Part shown: positions 1-6,986 of the stretch, one piece after another
Numbering within the stretch: position 1 is the first letter of the stretch
Layout: each line of letters begins with the position of its first letter
NCBI GenBank assembly: GCA_031556255.1
Contig: JAVBTI010000078.1
Span: 1-10,512, forward strand
Length of the DNA: 10,512 nucleotides
Source: JAIRQX01 sp031556255
Lineage (GTDB): Bacteria; Chrysiogenota; Deferribacteres; Deferribacterales; JAISNW01
Reading direction: 5' to 3'
Notes under the pieces: model-generated
The model's input: the letters and a program-made list of their open reading frames with translations, nothing else
Told to the model about the DNA's origin: nothing
Database searches by the model: none
Translations under genes and position numbers: made by a program

Positions 1-18
1 TATTCTTTTTGCTGCCAT
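1..18 (-). CDS. 5' end of a gene downstream of hybC (partial, 6 codons)
   Basis: Reading the minus strand, an AGGTG ribosome-binding sequence sits five bases before an ATG at 18-16. The six visible codons give MAAKRI before the window ends. The gene follows hybC on the same strand, about 70 bases after the hybC stop, with a GC-rich hairpin in between. A hydrogenase maturation protease (HybD/HyaD family) would fit the position, and such proteins often begin with a short basic start leading into a hydrophobic strand. Six residues cannot establish this, so the identity is inference from context only. Confidence 0.45.
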
Positions 19-37
19 TTAATCACCTATGGAAATA

Positions 38-64
38 AAACGCCCGGCGTTTGCCGGGCGCTTA
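38..64 (-). terminator. GC-rich hairpin with short U-tract after hybC
   Basis: Positions 41-48 and 53-60 are perfect 8-bp complements around a four-base loop. On the minus strand the stem is extended by A/G-T/U pairs and is followed by TTTTATTT. It begins about 27 bases after the hybC stop codon. It looks like an intrinsic terminator for the hydrogenase operon. Another minus-strand start codon lies only about 22 bases beyond it, so it may instead act as a partial terminator or 3'-end stabiliser within a longer operon. Confidence 0.7.
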
Positions 65-87
65 TCAATTCGAAAAATTACAGTTGA

Positions 88-1788
88 TCAGTCCACCGTA
101 ACTTTAACCAGCTCTTTCCCTTCAGGGTCGAAGGTGTGAACCGCGCAGGCTATGCACGGGTCAAAGGAGTGGATTGTGCGGATCGCCTCAAGCGGCTGCT
201 CCGGGTCGGCCATAGGGTTGCCCACGAGTGATGCCTCGTATGGCCCCATAGCGCCCTGTGCGTCTCTCGGACCGGCTGTCCATGTGGACGGAACTACGGC
301 CTGATAGCTCTTAATTTTGCCGCCGCTCAGAACCGCCCAGTGGGACAGCGTGCCGCGGGGAGCTTCGTGGAAGCCGGCGCCTTTGACTTCGCCTGCGGCA
401 ACCAGAGCTTCATCAGAAACCGGGTTGGCATATGTCTGGTCGCCTTTGCCGATGTTGGCGAGCAGCATGTCGATATTCTCAAGCCCTCTGTCGGCAATCA
501 GGGATGCGCGGATTGCGCGGGCTGCATGACGGCCCAGTGTGGAGTGCAGGTGTTTCGGCTCCAGACCGGCTGTTTTGAGGACATAGTTGACGAGATCCAC
601 CGTTTTTTTGTCGCCGGCTGCGTATGCGGCAAGCACCTGGGCGAGAGGCCCGACCTGGAACGGTTTGTTGTCGTAGCGGGGAGCCTTGCACCATGTGTAT
701 TTGTCGCCGAGTACTTCGCCGGATTCCGTGTATGCGGGCTCGGATTTCCCCTCGTAAGGGTGCAGGGCCGAGCTTTCGGCATACCACGCGTGAGCTGTGG
801 ATTCGGTGATCTTGTTGCGCAGATCCGGGTCGTTCCAGTCTTTGAACTGCTTGAATGTGCTCAGGTCGCCGTTTGTGATGATACCGCCCGCATCCTGGAA
901 CACGGTGTTCTTTGTATCTATCGGGAACTCAGGCACCGACAGATAGTTTGTCACGCCCGCGCCGTAGGTGAACCAGTCTTTGTAGAAACCGCCGACGGCA
1001 AGCACATCCGGGATGTAAACCTGGTTTACGAACTGCTTGGCCTGTTCGATGTTTTTGCGGATATACTCGATGCGCTCCAAATTGAGGGTTGCGGGGTTGT
1101 CTATGTTCACGGCTGTTGCCACGCCGCCCACGCAAAGGTTCTGGATATGCGGCTCTTTACTGCCGAGTATTGCCACGGCCTGGGATGCCAGACGCTGATA
1201 GTCGAGGGCTTTCAGGTAGTGCGCGAAAGCTATGAGGTTGACTTCAGGCGGCAGCTTCATTGCGGGGTGGCCCCAGTATCCTGAACCGAAGATACCCAGT
1301 TTGCCGGTGCTTACAAATTTAATCAGGCGCTCTTTGGCGGCCGCGAACTCGTACACGTTATTGCCGGGCCAGTCGGATATGGACTGGGCGATAGCGGCGG
1401 CTTTAGCCGGGTCGGCCTTGGTGGCGGAAACTATATCCACCCAGTCGAGAGCCGAGAGGTGGTAGAAGTGGACGATATGGTCCTGCAGGCAGTGTGCCGA
1501 GATAATAATGTTACGGATATACTGTGCGTTCAGCGGTATTTCGGTTTTCAGCGCGTCCTCAATTGAACGAACGGAAGCGATGGCGTGAACCGTTGTGCAG
1601 ACGCCGCAGAAGCGCTGGGCGAAAACCCACGCGTCGCGGGGATCTCTGCCCTTGAGGATAGTCTCTATACCCCGGAACATCTGAGCCGACGACCACGCGT
1701 TATTAATCTTACCCCCATCGACCTCCACGTCGACTCTGAGGTGTCCTTCGATCCTTGTCACCGGATCTATAATTACTCTTTTAGCCAT
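88..1788 (-). CDS. hybC: [NiFe]-hydrogenase large subunit, HybC type
   Basis: This is the catalytic subunit of a periplasm-facing uptake hydrogenase; it splits H2 at a Ni-Fe(CN)2CO centre and passes electrons to the small subunit. The product is 566 residues, close to E. coli HybC. The N-terminal nickel motif RFCGVCTTVH provides Cys61 and Cys64, and the C-terminal motif DPCIACAVH provides Cys545 and Cys548. The ligand in the C-terminal motif is cysteine, not selenocysteine. Fifteen residues follow His551, the usual length of the tail removed by a HybD-type maturation protease after metal insertion. It has no signal peptide of its own, as expected for a subunit exported together with its Tat-bearing partner. 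The ATG has an AAGGAG sequence 11 bases upstream, a rather long spacing. It lies 24 bases after hybB and is the last gene before a hairpin. The motif pattern fits group 1 membrane-bound hydrogenases. Confidence 0.97.
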   Translation of the reverse strand: MAKRVIIDPVTRIEGHLRVDVEVDGGKINNAWSSAQMFRGIETILKGRDPRDAWVFAQRFCGVCTTVHAIASVRSIEDALKTEIPLNAQYIRNIIISAHCLQDHIVHFYHLSALDWVDIVSATKADPAKAAAIAQSISDWPGNNVYEFAAAKERLIKFVSTGKLGIFGSGYWGHPAMKLPPEVNLIAFAHYLKALDYQRLASQAVAILGSKEPHIQNLCVGGVATAVNIDNPATLNLERIEYIRKNIEQAKQFVNQVYIPDVLAVGGFYKDWFTYGAGVTNYLSVPEFPIDTKNTVFQDAGGIITNGDLSTFKQFKDWNDPDLRNKITESTAHAWYAESSALHPYEGKSEPAYTESGEVLGDKYTWCKAPRYDNKPFQVGPLAQVLAAYAAGDKKTVDLVNYVLKTAGLEPKHLHSTLGRHAARAIRASLIADRGLENIDMLLANIGKGDQTYANPVSDEALVAAGEVKGAGFHEAPRGTLSHWAVLSGGKIKSYQAVVPSTWTAGPRDAQGAMGPYEASLVGNPMADPEQPLEAIRTIHSFDPCIACAVHTFDPEGKELVKVTVD

Positions 1789-1812
1789 AATATATTATTC
1801 TCCTTATTCCTA

Positions 1813-2988
1813 TTAATGTGCGCCTTTGGCGTGCGGTTTCGGCAGCTGCTTCAGGAGCCTTGAAAGCACTATGTATCCCAGTATTTCCAGTGCAATCAGC
1901 CCGAATGTGATAGTGGCTTCCGGTATGGACGGGAAGTATGCGTTCCATTCAGCGCCCGGGTTGAAGCCTATCAGGTACACGCTCATGCGGTAGAAGCCGC
2001 CGCCGAGACATATGAGTATCGCGGCGAAAAACGCGGAGCGCGGCCCAGGTTTTCTCAGGAACATGATCGTGCCTATCACAATCAGTATTATTTCCAGCCA
2101 GAAAAAGATGGAATAAAAGCCGGAAGTGAACATAGTGCCTATTTGGCCGCGCACTGCGAGGTCGATAAATCTTACCGCCAGCCAAAATATTGCGACTATC
2201 GGGATAAAACGTGCTATCTCAAGCGCTTCATATTCGTAAGGACGTTTGAAACCCACAGAAGAAAGCGATGATTCAAACACTACTATACAGAAGCCTAAAA
2301 GCAGTGCGTTCGCAAGGAACAGAAGGGGCAGGGCACCCGTCTGCCAGAGCGGATGAAGTTTATTGCCGGTGATGTAAAGCAGCGAACCCAGCGACGACTG
2401 GTGCATCGTCGGCAGGGTGATACCGAGGGCGACAATGAATATCATGGCTTTGTCCAGCTTGGGCAGTATGAACTTGGCAATGCCTGATAGGAAAGACGAT
2501 TTGAACGTGGCCACTTTTTCAAGGAGCGACGGCGTAAACTCGATCACAAGGATCAATGTGTACGCCATAACGCATAGGGCGACCTCGAACATTATAGAGT
2601 TCGTCTGCCAGCGGGACGGCATGAAGAATCCGTACACGTTCCAGTAACGGCCGATGTCGACCATAACCGAGAAGCCGGCCAGCGCGTAGCCGAACATGCT
2701 GGCAACAACCGCCGAACGAATCATGGGGTGGTATTTCCAGCCGTTCAGGATGTAGCAGACGATGGCGAGGGCGTAACCGCCGCACGCAAAGGCGGTTCCC
2801 AGGGATACGTCATAGGCAAGCCATACGCCCCACGGATAGCCGTCGGAAAGGTTCGTCACCACGCCGATTCCGAACAGGTAACGGTAGCCGATTATTGCAA
2901 ATGCCGCGCATACTATCAGAGCAAGCACTACGGTGGTGGGTGTAATTACCTTCCCCGGCGCTTCTACATATTCTTCATGATGGCTCAT
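1813..2988 (-). CDS. hybB: Hydrogenase membrane subunit HybB (NrfD/PsrC family)
   Basis: This integral membrane subunit connects the periplasmic hydrogenase to the quinone pool, probably menaquinone. It is 391 residues, and I count about ten hydrophobic segments, near residues 19-40, 56-82, 92-112, 130-151, 180-197, 217-238, 260-278, 291-311, 319-340 and 358-378. There are no Cys-rich cluster motifs and no evident paired heme-ligating histidines, which fits the NrfD/HybB family rather than a cytochrome b subunit. The start ATG overlaps the hybA stop in an ATGA arrangement and has a strong AAAGGAGG six bases upstream, so the start is secure and translation is probably coupled. The N terminus has a short His/Glu-rich cytoplasmic stretch and the C terminus a basic, His-containing tail. 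Its position between hybA and hybC matches E. coli hybOABC. Confidence 0.93.
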   Translation of the reverse strand: MSHHEEYVEAPGKVITPTTVVLALIVCAAFAIIGYRYLFGIGVVTNLSDGYPWGVWLAYDVSLGTAFACGGYALAIVCYILNGWKYHPMIRSAVVASMFGYALAGFSVMVDIGRYWNVYGFFMPSRWQTNSIMFEVALCVMAYTLILVIEFTPSLLEKVATFKSSFLSGIAKFILPKLDKAMIFIVALGITLPTMHQSSLGSLLYITGNKLHPLWQTGALPLLFLANALLLGFCIVVFESSLSSVGFKRPYEYEALEIARFIPIVAIFWLAVRFIDLAVRGQIGTMFTSGFYSIFFWLEIILIVIGTIMFLRKPGPRSAFFAAILICLGGGFYRMSVYLIGFNPGAEWNAYFPSIPEATITFGLIALEILGYIVLSRLLKQLPKPHAKGAH

Positions 2989-3917
2989 GAGCGGCCTCCT
3001 TTGTCATTTTTGTTGCGTCTGTTCCGGTGTACTACTGCTATTGTAGCCAGGGCGGCATACAATACTACCGGAGCCACGGGAACATGAGCCACTGTTTTAT
3101 AGATGGTGTGCTGGAGTTTCTCTGACTTTGTCGCGAATGAAACGTCAGGCAGGTTAGGCATGCCGAGCTTTTCGAAGTCAACTTTCGACAGATATATAAC
3201 ATTTGTGCCGCCGTAGTCGTGCTCGCCGTATATCTTGGTGAGATAACGATCAGGGCTGGCTGCTATCCGTTTTTTTGCTTCTGCCATAAGATCGGAGCGT
3301 TTCCCGTAAATAACTGCTTTTGTGGGGCATACGTCACAGCATGCCGGCAGGCCGCGGGTTTTAAGGTTGGTTTCGCGGCACATTTCGCATTTTGTGATTT
3401 TCGGCAGCGCCTTATGCCATTCAAAAGTCGGAACGTTGAATGGGCAGGCCATCTGGCAATACCGGCAGCCTATACATATGTTTTTGTCATATTCCACAAT
3501 GCCTGTGTCAGGGTTCTTTGTCATCGCTTTGACGGGGCATGCCGATACACAACCGGGGGCGTTGCAGTGCATGCACTGGCGTTTGATGAAGGCAAACTCC
3601 TTGTTATTTTCAGGGTTCTCGTACATTTTGATAATATTCTTGGTACGATAATCCAGCGCGTTTACGTTTTGCCAGCGTGAGTCCGCCGCGTCTTCGGGAG
3701 AAACGGTGGACGAGCTGTCCAGATCGAAATTTGCCTTGCGGCAGCCGTAAACGCACGCCTTGCAGCCGACACAGACGGTGGAGTCGTAGAGCATCCCCAC
3801 CTCGTTCGGTCCGAAAGACGGAGTGTGATCCGCCGCGTGCGCCAGTATCGGGGAGAGCGCAACCGCCCCGGTGCCGACCGCCGCGGCTTTAATAAAGCTT
3901 CGTCTAGTGCTTTTCAT
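2985..3917 (-). CDS. hybA: Hydrogenase ferredoxin subunit HybA (four [4Fe-4S], Tat-exported)
   Basis: This is the electron-transfer subunit between the hydrogenase small subunit and HybB. I place the start at the ATG at 3917, preceded by AAGGAG with seven-base spacing. This gives 310 residues beginning with a Tat motif (TRRSFIK, residues 4-10) and an Ala-rich h-region ending near AHAA at 26-29. A longer in-frame reading to 3986 lies inside hybO and puts the Tat signal internally, so I reject it. Four cysteine groups are visible: 49/52/55/59, 115/118/123/127, 148/151/154/158, and 177/180/193 or 194/197. These fit four [4Fe-4S] clusters. A hydrophobic segment at about 277-296 followed by RNRR is the C-terminal membrane anchor typical of HybA. 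The gene overlaps hybO by 14 bases and hybB by 4. Confidence 0.94.
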   Translation of the reverse strand: MKSTRRSFIKAAAVGTGAVALSPILAHAADHTPSFGPNEVGMLYDSTVCVGCKACVYGCRKANFDLDSSSTVSPEDAADSRWQNVNALDYRTKNIIKMYENPENNKEFAFIKRQCMHCNAPGCVSACPVKAMTKNPDTGIVEYDKNICIGCRYCQMACPFNVPTFEWHKALPKITKCEMCRETNLKTRGLPACCDVCPTKAVIYGKRSDLMAEAKKRIAASPDRYLTKIYGEHDYGGTNVIYLSKVDFEKLGMPNLPDVSFATKSEKLQHTIYKTVAHVPVAPVVLYAALATIAVVHRNRRNKNDKGGRS

Positions 3918-5007
3918 TGCCGGGCTCCTTATCGTTAGGGAGTGCAGATCCCTTGCCGGCAGCATAACCGATGGCCGCGCCGGCAACAGCGCCGACTACA
4001 GCCGCGCCGATGGCGCCCATAGGTTTACCCTGAGCAACCGGTTTTGAAGGAGGGAACCACGCCGGCGAAGCAGGATCATATATCTGAACTTTATCAGCTA
4101 TTTTGGTGTTGAATATAAGACGTTCCGTGCAGCCCACACATGGGTGTCCGACAGAAACAGGCCATGCCACGCCATCGTTAAAACGCAGCGTTGAACAGTT
4201 GGCGTAAGTTGCCGGGCCTTTGCAACCCAGTTCATACAGGCAGTAGCCCTGGCCATGGGTTTCGAAATCACCGAATGCTTTTGCAAAACGGCCTGCGTCA
4301 AAGTGCGGACGGCGTTCGCAATGGTCGTGCAATTTACGGCCGTATGCGAACAGAGGCCTGTTATCGGCATCCAGCTCCGGCAGTTTGCCGAAAGTCAGAA
4401 AGTACAGAACTGTCGCGGGAAGGTTGTACGGGTTCGGCGGGCAACCCGGCAGGTTGACAAGCGGTTTGTCATGCACGAGCGACGAGCAGCTTACAGCCCC
4501 TGTGGGGTTTGGATCTGCGGCCTGAACGCCGCCCAGGGTGGCGCATGTGCCTATGCTGATTACCGCGAAAGCGTTTTTAGCGGCCTGTTCGAGTGAATCT
4601 TTCGCTTTTATGCCGCCTACTTTACAGTAGATACCGTCTTTTGCCAGAGGCACAGCCCCTTCGCATACGAGGATATATTGACCGGCGTATTTCTCAATGG
4701 CGTCGTGCAGCGCTTTTTCTGCCTGCGCGCCGGAACCGGGCATCAGTGTTTCATGGTATTCGAGCGAGATTACTTCCAGAATGAGATTGGCGATATCAGG
4801 ATGGCTGGAACGCAGGAGAGATTCAGAACAGCCCGTGCATTCCTGAAAGTGAAGCCATATAACGGGCGGCCTATTGTCAGACTCGGCCGCTTCAGCTACT
4901 TTAGGAACCATAGCTGCGGGAAGACCCATTACGGCTGTGACAGTCGTGATGGCTTTCATAAAGTCCCGACGCGAAAAAGTCGTACCGAACAAACTAGCAT
5001 CAAACAT
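3904..5007 (-). CDS. hybO: [NiFe]-hydrogenase small subunit, HybO type (Tat-exported)
   Basis: This subunit relays electrons from the Ni-Fe site through three Fe-S clusters. I choose the ATG at 5007, with GGGGGA just upstream, giving 367 residues. An in-frame TTG at 5019 overlaps that purine run and is less likely. The Tat motif SRRDFMK is at residues 12-18, with likely cleavage near VAEAA at 37-41. Proximal-cluster cysteines are 57, 60, 155 and 189. Distal ligands are His227, Cys230, Cys256 and Cys262. Medial [3Fe-4S] ligands are Cys271, Cys290 and Cys293. The first motif reads CTGC, not the CTCC of oxygen-tolerant enzymes, so a standard proximal cluster is expected. A Gly/Ala-rich hydrophobic helix at about 332-352, then a charged tail, is the C-terminal membrane anchor. 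It is the first gene of the operon. Confidence 0.96.
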   Translation of the reverse strand: MFDASLFGTTFSRRDFMKAITTVTAVMGLPAAMVPKVAEAAESDNRPPVIWLHFQECTGCSESLLRSSHPDIANLILEVISLEYHETLMPGSGAQAEKALHDAIEKYAGQYILVCEGAVPLAKDGIYCKVGGIKAKDSLEQAAKNAFAVISIGTCATLGGVQAADPNPTGAVSCSSLVHDKPLVNLPGCPPNPYNLPATVLYFLTFGKLPELDADNRPLFAYGRKLHDHCERRPHFDAGRFAKAFGDFETHGQGYCLYELGCKGPATYANCSTLRFNDGVAWPVSVGHPCVGCTERLIFNTKIADKVQIYDPASPAWFPPSKPVAQGKPMGAIGAAVVGAVAGAAIGYAAGKGSALPNDKEPGNEKH

Positions 5008-5054
5008 TTTTTCCCCCAAAAAGTGCTTTATCCATTTTGATGTAGTGTGTCAGT

Positions 5055-5068
5055 ATCAATAAGTTGAT
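5055..5068. promoter_or_regulatory. Palindrome ATCAA-N4-TTGAT upstream of hybO
   Basis: There are five-base perfect arms around TAAG. Another TTGAT at 5037-5041 pairs in inverted orientation with the left arm, 13 bases apart. The half-sites match those of FNR-type regulators, but the arrangement is the reverse of the FNR consensus (TTGAT-N4-ATCAA). It falls in the predicted hybO leader. It could be an operator or chance in AT-rich DNA. Confidence 0.25.
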
Positions 5069-5086
5069 CCGATAATAATCGTATGG

Positions 5087-5104
5087 ATAACAAACACTTG
5101 TTAT
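5087..5104. promoter_or_regulatory. Palindrome ATAACAA-N4-TTGTTAT upstream of hybO
   Basis: There are seven-base perfect arms around ACAC, the longest palindrome in this intergenic region. It lies about 40 bases downstream of the predicted start of the hybO transcript, a position typical of a repressor site. No specific regulator is recognised. Confidence 0.35.
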
Positions 5105-5141
5105 ATTTAGACCGAGTATATTCCTCACCCGGTTTATCGAG

Positions 5142-5169
5142 AGTATAGCATACTTTTTATGAAAAACAA
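5142..5169 (-). promoter_or_regulatory. Likely sigma-70-type promoter of the hyb operon
   Basis: On the minus strand TTGTTT (5169-5164) is followed after 16 bases by TATACT (5147-5142), which has TGC immediately before it, an extended -10. Transcription would start near 5135, giving a leader of about 128 bases to the hybO ATG. A palindrome at 5165-5180 overlaps the weak -35, which suggests activator or repressor input there. No sigma-54 (GG-N10-GC) element was found. Confidence 0.45.
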
Positions 5170-5180
5170 TCAAAATTGTT
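5165..5180. promoter_or_regulatory. Palindrome AACAAT-N4-ATTGTT over the hybO -35
   Basis: There are six-base perfect arms around CAAA, overlapping the predicted -35 of the hybO promoter. The centre is about 37 bases before the predicted transcription start. The position suits a transcription factor, but no family is identifiable from the sequence. Confidence 0.35.
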
Positions 5181-5483
5181 GCCTGATAAGCCTCTTGATG
5201 CAATTTATAATAATGTTTGAATATGTTTCATATAGGTTGTGAGAGAAAACTGACATTAGCCGCCTTGACGTCACCATCATTATTTTTAATATGCGCTGTT
5301 TCTCGTAAAAAGCATATATGTAGCGCGATATCGTTTCTGTGTGATGAGTTTTATATGGTAATATATGTGGTCATCTGTAGAACAGGTATTTTGGATTTAG
5401 ATTTTAATGGTAAAATTTGAAGTGTATAAAAAAGTTTGATTAGTTTAAATATTTGCGCATGGTTGATTAAGTCTCGCAAATAA

Positions 5484-5503
5484 AAAAATTTACCTGAATT
5501 TTT
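5484..5503 (-). terminator. Weak A/T hairpin after the DUF554 gene
   Basis: Seven-base arms, all A-T pairs, flank a six-base loop about 11 bases after the DUF554 stop. On the minus strand it runs into a stretch of T. A stem with only A-U pairs is marginal as a terminator, but the position is right. Confidence 0.3.
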
Positions 5504-5513
5504 AAGCCGCACC

Positions 5514-6221
5514 CTATAATAAATTTATGACAATGGCGTCATACAGCGGGATCAGGATTAGCGCGGGCAGCATATTGCCTGTGCGGAGGCGGGTTATCTG
5601 CGCGAGATTAAGTCCGATGCCCAGCACCACAACGCCTCCGGTCGCGGAGATACCATTGACATAAATCGGGTCGCTCAGCAGGAACGACAGATGGGAGGCA
5701 CCCAGTGAAAGCGCGCCCTGGTATATAATTATCGGAATGGCGGAAAACAGCACCCCGACGCCCATCGTTGTGGCGAAGATGATTGCAGTTACGCCGTCAA
5801 GCAGGCTTTTCACGAAGAGAAGTTCGGGGTCATTCATAAGGCCGTCCTGAATGCTGCCCAGTATCGCCGTGGCGCCCACACAAAAAAGGACCGATGCTGA
5901 AAGAAAACCGGGGACGAATGTATCGGACTTACTGCGGACCGTTTTTTTCAGGTATATGCCGAACTGCTCTATGCGTTTCTCAATTTTAAAGATCTCGCCG
6001 ATAAACGTACCCATCGCCAGGCACACCACAACGGGAAAAAAATCGTGATCCGCCAGTGCCATTTTTACACCCAGCACGATCACTGCAAGGCCCAGTACCT
6101 TCATCACGCCGTCGGTGACGAGGCTGTTGCTCCCGGTTTTGTCCGTTAATCTGGCCACGGCAAGCCCTACGGCGCCGCCGGCTACTATGGCGGCGGCATT
6201 AACAAGTGTACCTGTGATCAT
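5514..6221 (-). CDS. DUF554 / YqgA-family membrane protein
   Basis: This is a polytopic inner-membrane protein of unknown function. The 235-residue length matches E. coli YqgA. Family features are the N-terminal MITGTLVNAAAIVAGG, the central FCVGATAILGSIQDGL (113-128) and the near-terminal GIGLNL (201-206). I see about seven hydrophobic segments, near 5-24, 38-56, 60-79, 104-123, 145-167, 192-208 and 215-235. The start ATG has GGGAG five bases upstream. The gene is preceded by a multi-hairpin leader (6239-6348) that is repeated before glyA. It may be expressed as the end of the DHH-engB-PLD cluster or separately; no promoter was clear between the PLD gene and this start. A transport role has been suggested for the family, but nothing here shows a substrate. 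Confidence 0.9.
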   Translation of the reverse strand: MITGTLVNAAAIVAGGAVGLAVARLTDKTGSNSLVTDGVMKVLGLAVIVLGVKMALADHDFFPVVVCLAMGTFIGEIFKIEKRIEQFGIYLKKTVRSKSDTFVPGFLSASVLFCVGATAILGSIQDGLMNDPELLFVKSLLDGVTAIIFATTMGVGVLFSAIPIIIYQGALSLGASHLSFLLSDPIYVNGISATGGVVVLGIGLNLAQITRLRTGNMLPALILIPLYDAIVINLL

Positions 6222-6238
6222 ATAGCTCCCATATTATT

Positions 6239-6348
6239 GAGCGGCCGTCCGTGGACGCACAACATCCCTGTTGTGGTTGCGCCCCATTCATGGAGCGCTC
6301 TCCGCGCCGCCCGTCCTTGGGCGGCACCATACGGCGGAGAGGCCGCCG
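6239..6348 (-). repeat. Multi-hairpin leader element, copy A (upstream of DUF554)
   Basis: Five hairpins lie in a row: 6332-6348, 6306-6325, 6279-6298, 6258-6275 and 6241-6258. The stems are mostly 6-7 GC pairs; those at 6279 and 6241 each have a mismatch. On the minus strand, the sense of the DUF554 gene, the last four loops read AAGGAC, ATGAAT, AGGGAT and ACGGAC. The element aligns with 9161-9269 (copy B, opposite orientation) with about 17 mismatches and one gap over 110 positions by hand. Its last hairpin ends GGCCGCTC eight bases before the GGGAG ribosome-binding site, the same distance as in copy B. I infer an RNA leader; see the findings. Confidence 0.8.
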
Positions 6349-6354
6349 ACTGAA

Positions 6355-6394
6355 GCACCCCCTAAAGTCCCCCAAGGGGGACTTTAGGGGGTGC
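6355..6394. repeat. Perfect 19-bp inverted repeat between PLD gene and copy A
   Basis: Arms 6355-6373 and 6376-6394 are fully complementary around AA. The structure starts four bases after the PLD stop codon. It could end transcription, but no T-run follows on the minus strand, so intrinsic termination is uncertain. A decayed relative precedes copy B at 9073-9094, so it appears to be part of the same repeated unit. Confidence 0.8.
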
Positions 6395-6398
6395 CGAC

Positions 6399-6986
6399 TT
6401 ATTCCAACCCCAATTTACTCAAATATTCCAGCGATTCCGCCGCGATCTCAGGCGATCTCACGCGCACTGTTGTTTCCGCGTTCTTCTTCATCGCGCTGAA
6501 CGTGTAGTTATGGCTGCCTATAAAGCTTACATTCCTGTCCACCACGCACATTTTAGAGTGCAGCCTGCGGGCGGGGTCATCGAACACCACTGTTGCGCCG
6601 GCGTTTGTGAGTGTTTTGCCGGTATATGTATTATACTGCGTGGATATATCTGAATCATCCCCCAGATCAAATATGATACCCACCCGCACTCCCCGTTCCA
6701 GCGCTTTCAGCATGGCATTAAGTAATTGCATTGTGGGATCCGACGGGTTGCCGTCGGTTTTAAACATATATAGTGCGCATTTAATCTCCATTGATGATTC
6801 GTCAAAGTCTTTCAGCAGCATTGGCAGAAGTTCATCGTCGGGTAGAAAAGTGACGCCAGCAGTATATTCTTTTGTGGTGGCGAGGATATTTGTTACGATT
6901 ATAAAAAGCGCCGTCAATATTATGACACCGGCGGCCGTCAGTCGTTTATATCCATTCGACGCCGGTTCTTTCAGTGATCTTTTCAC
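6399..6986 (-). CDS. Membrane-anchored PLD-family protein, single HKD motif
   Basis: This is a phospholipase D superfamily protein with one HKD motif: His143, Lys145, Asp150, then Gly157-Ser158 and Asn160 (numbering from the GTG at 6986; 195 residues). Single-motif members such as Nuc/NucT are dimeric phosphodiesterases, often nucleases. A basic N terminus (KR, K, KR) precedes a hydrophobic segment at about 17-37, so the catalytic domain should face the periplasm on a membrane anchor. The start is uncertain. The frame stays open to a GTG at 7049 (216 residues, 104-base overlap with engB) and there is no ATG before the membrane segment. I prefer the GTG at 6986, with GGAAG three bases upstream and a 41-base overlap. 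The substrate is not determined by the sequence; nucleic acid is the more usual guess for this size. Confidence 0.8.
   Translation of the reverse strand: MKRSLKEPASNGYKRLTAAGVIILTALFIIVTNILATTKEYTAGVTFLPDDELLPMLLKDFDESSMEIKCALYMFKTDGNPSDPTMQLLNAMLKALERGVRVGIIFDLGDDSDISTQYNTYTGKTLTNAGATVVFDDPARRLHSKMCVVDRNVSFIGSHNYTFSAMKKNAETTVRVRSPEIAAESLEYLSKLGLE

Larger units (their letters stand above)
5008..5513. other. AT-rich intergenic region upstream of hybO
   Basis: This is about 500 bases without a convincing gene. It contains the probable hybO promoter, three short inverted repeats and, at its far end, an A/T hairpin beyond the DUF554 gene, all listed separately. Small open frames here lack ribosome-binding sites and have erratic composition. 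Between about 5220 and 5480 I see nothing I can assign. Confidence 0.6.

Noticed and set aside
340..1284. Long plus-strand open frame (314 codons) opposite hybC
   Set aside because: It lies wholly inside a certain hybC gene on the other strand, has Cys-rich low-plausibility composition and resembles no family I know; it is a shadow of GC-biased codons.
5000..5203. Minus-strand open frame of 67 codons overlapping the hybO start
   Set aside because: It covers the promoter and leader of hybO, is Ile/Tyr-rich from AT-rich DNA, and has no supported start.
5217..5420. Possible small gene of 67 codons in the hybO upstream region
   Set aside because: No ribosome-binding site, irregular AT-rich composition, no similarity recognised; noise is the simpler reading.
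6239..6394. CRISPR array or tRNA/rRNA gene in the hairpin-rich spacers
   Set aside because: The hairpins differ from each other within a copy and have no constant repeat-spacer period, and no cloverleaf with an anticodon arm or CCA end could be drawn.
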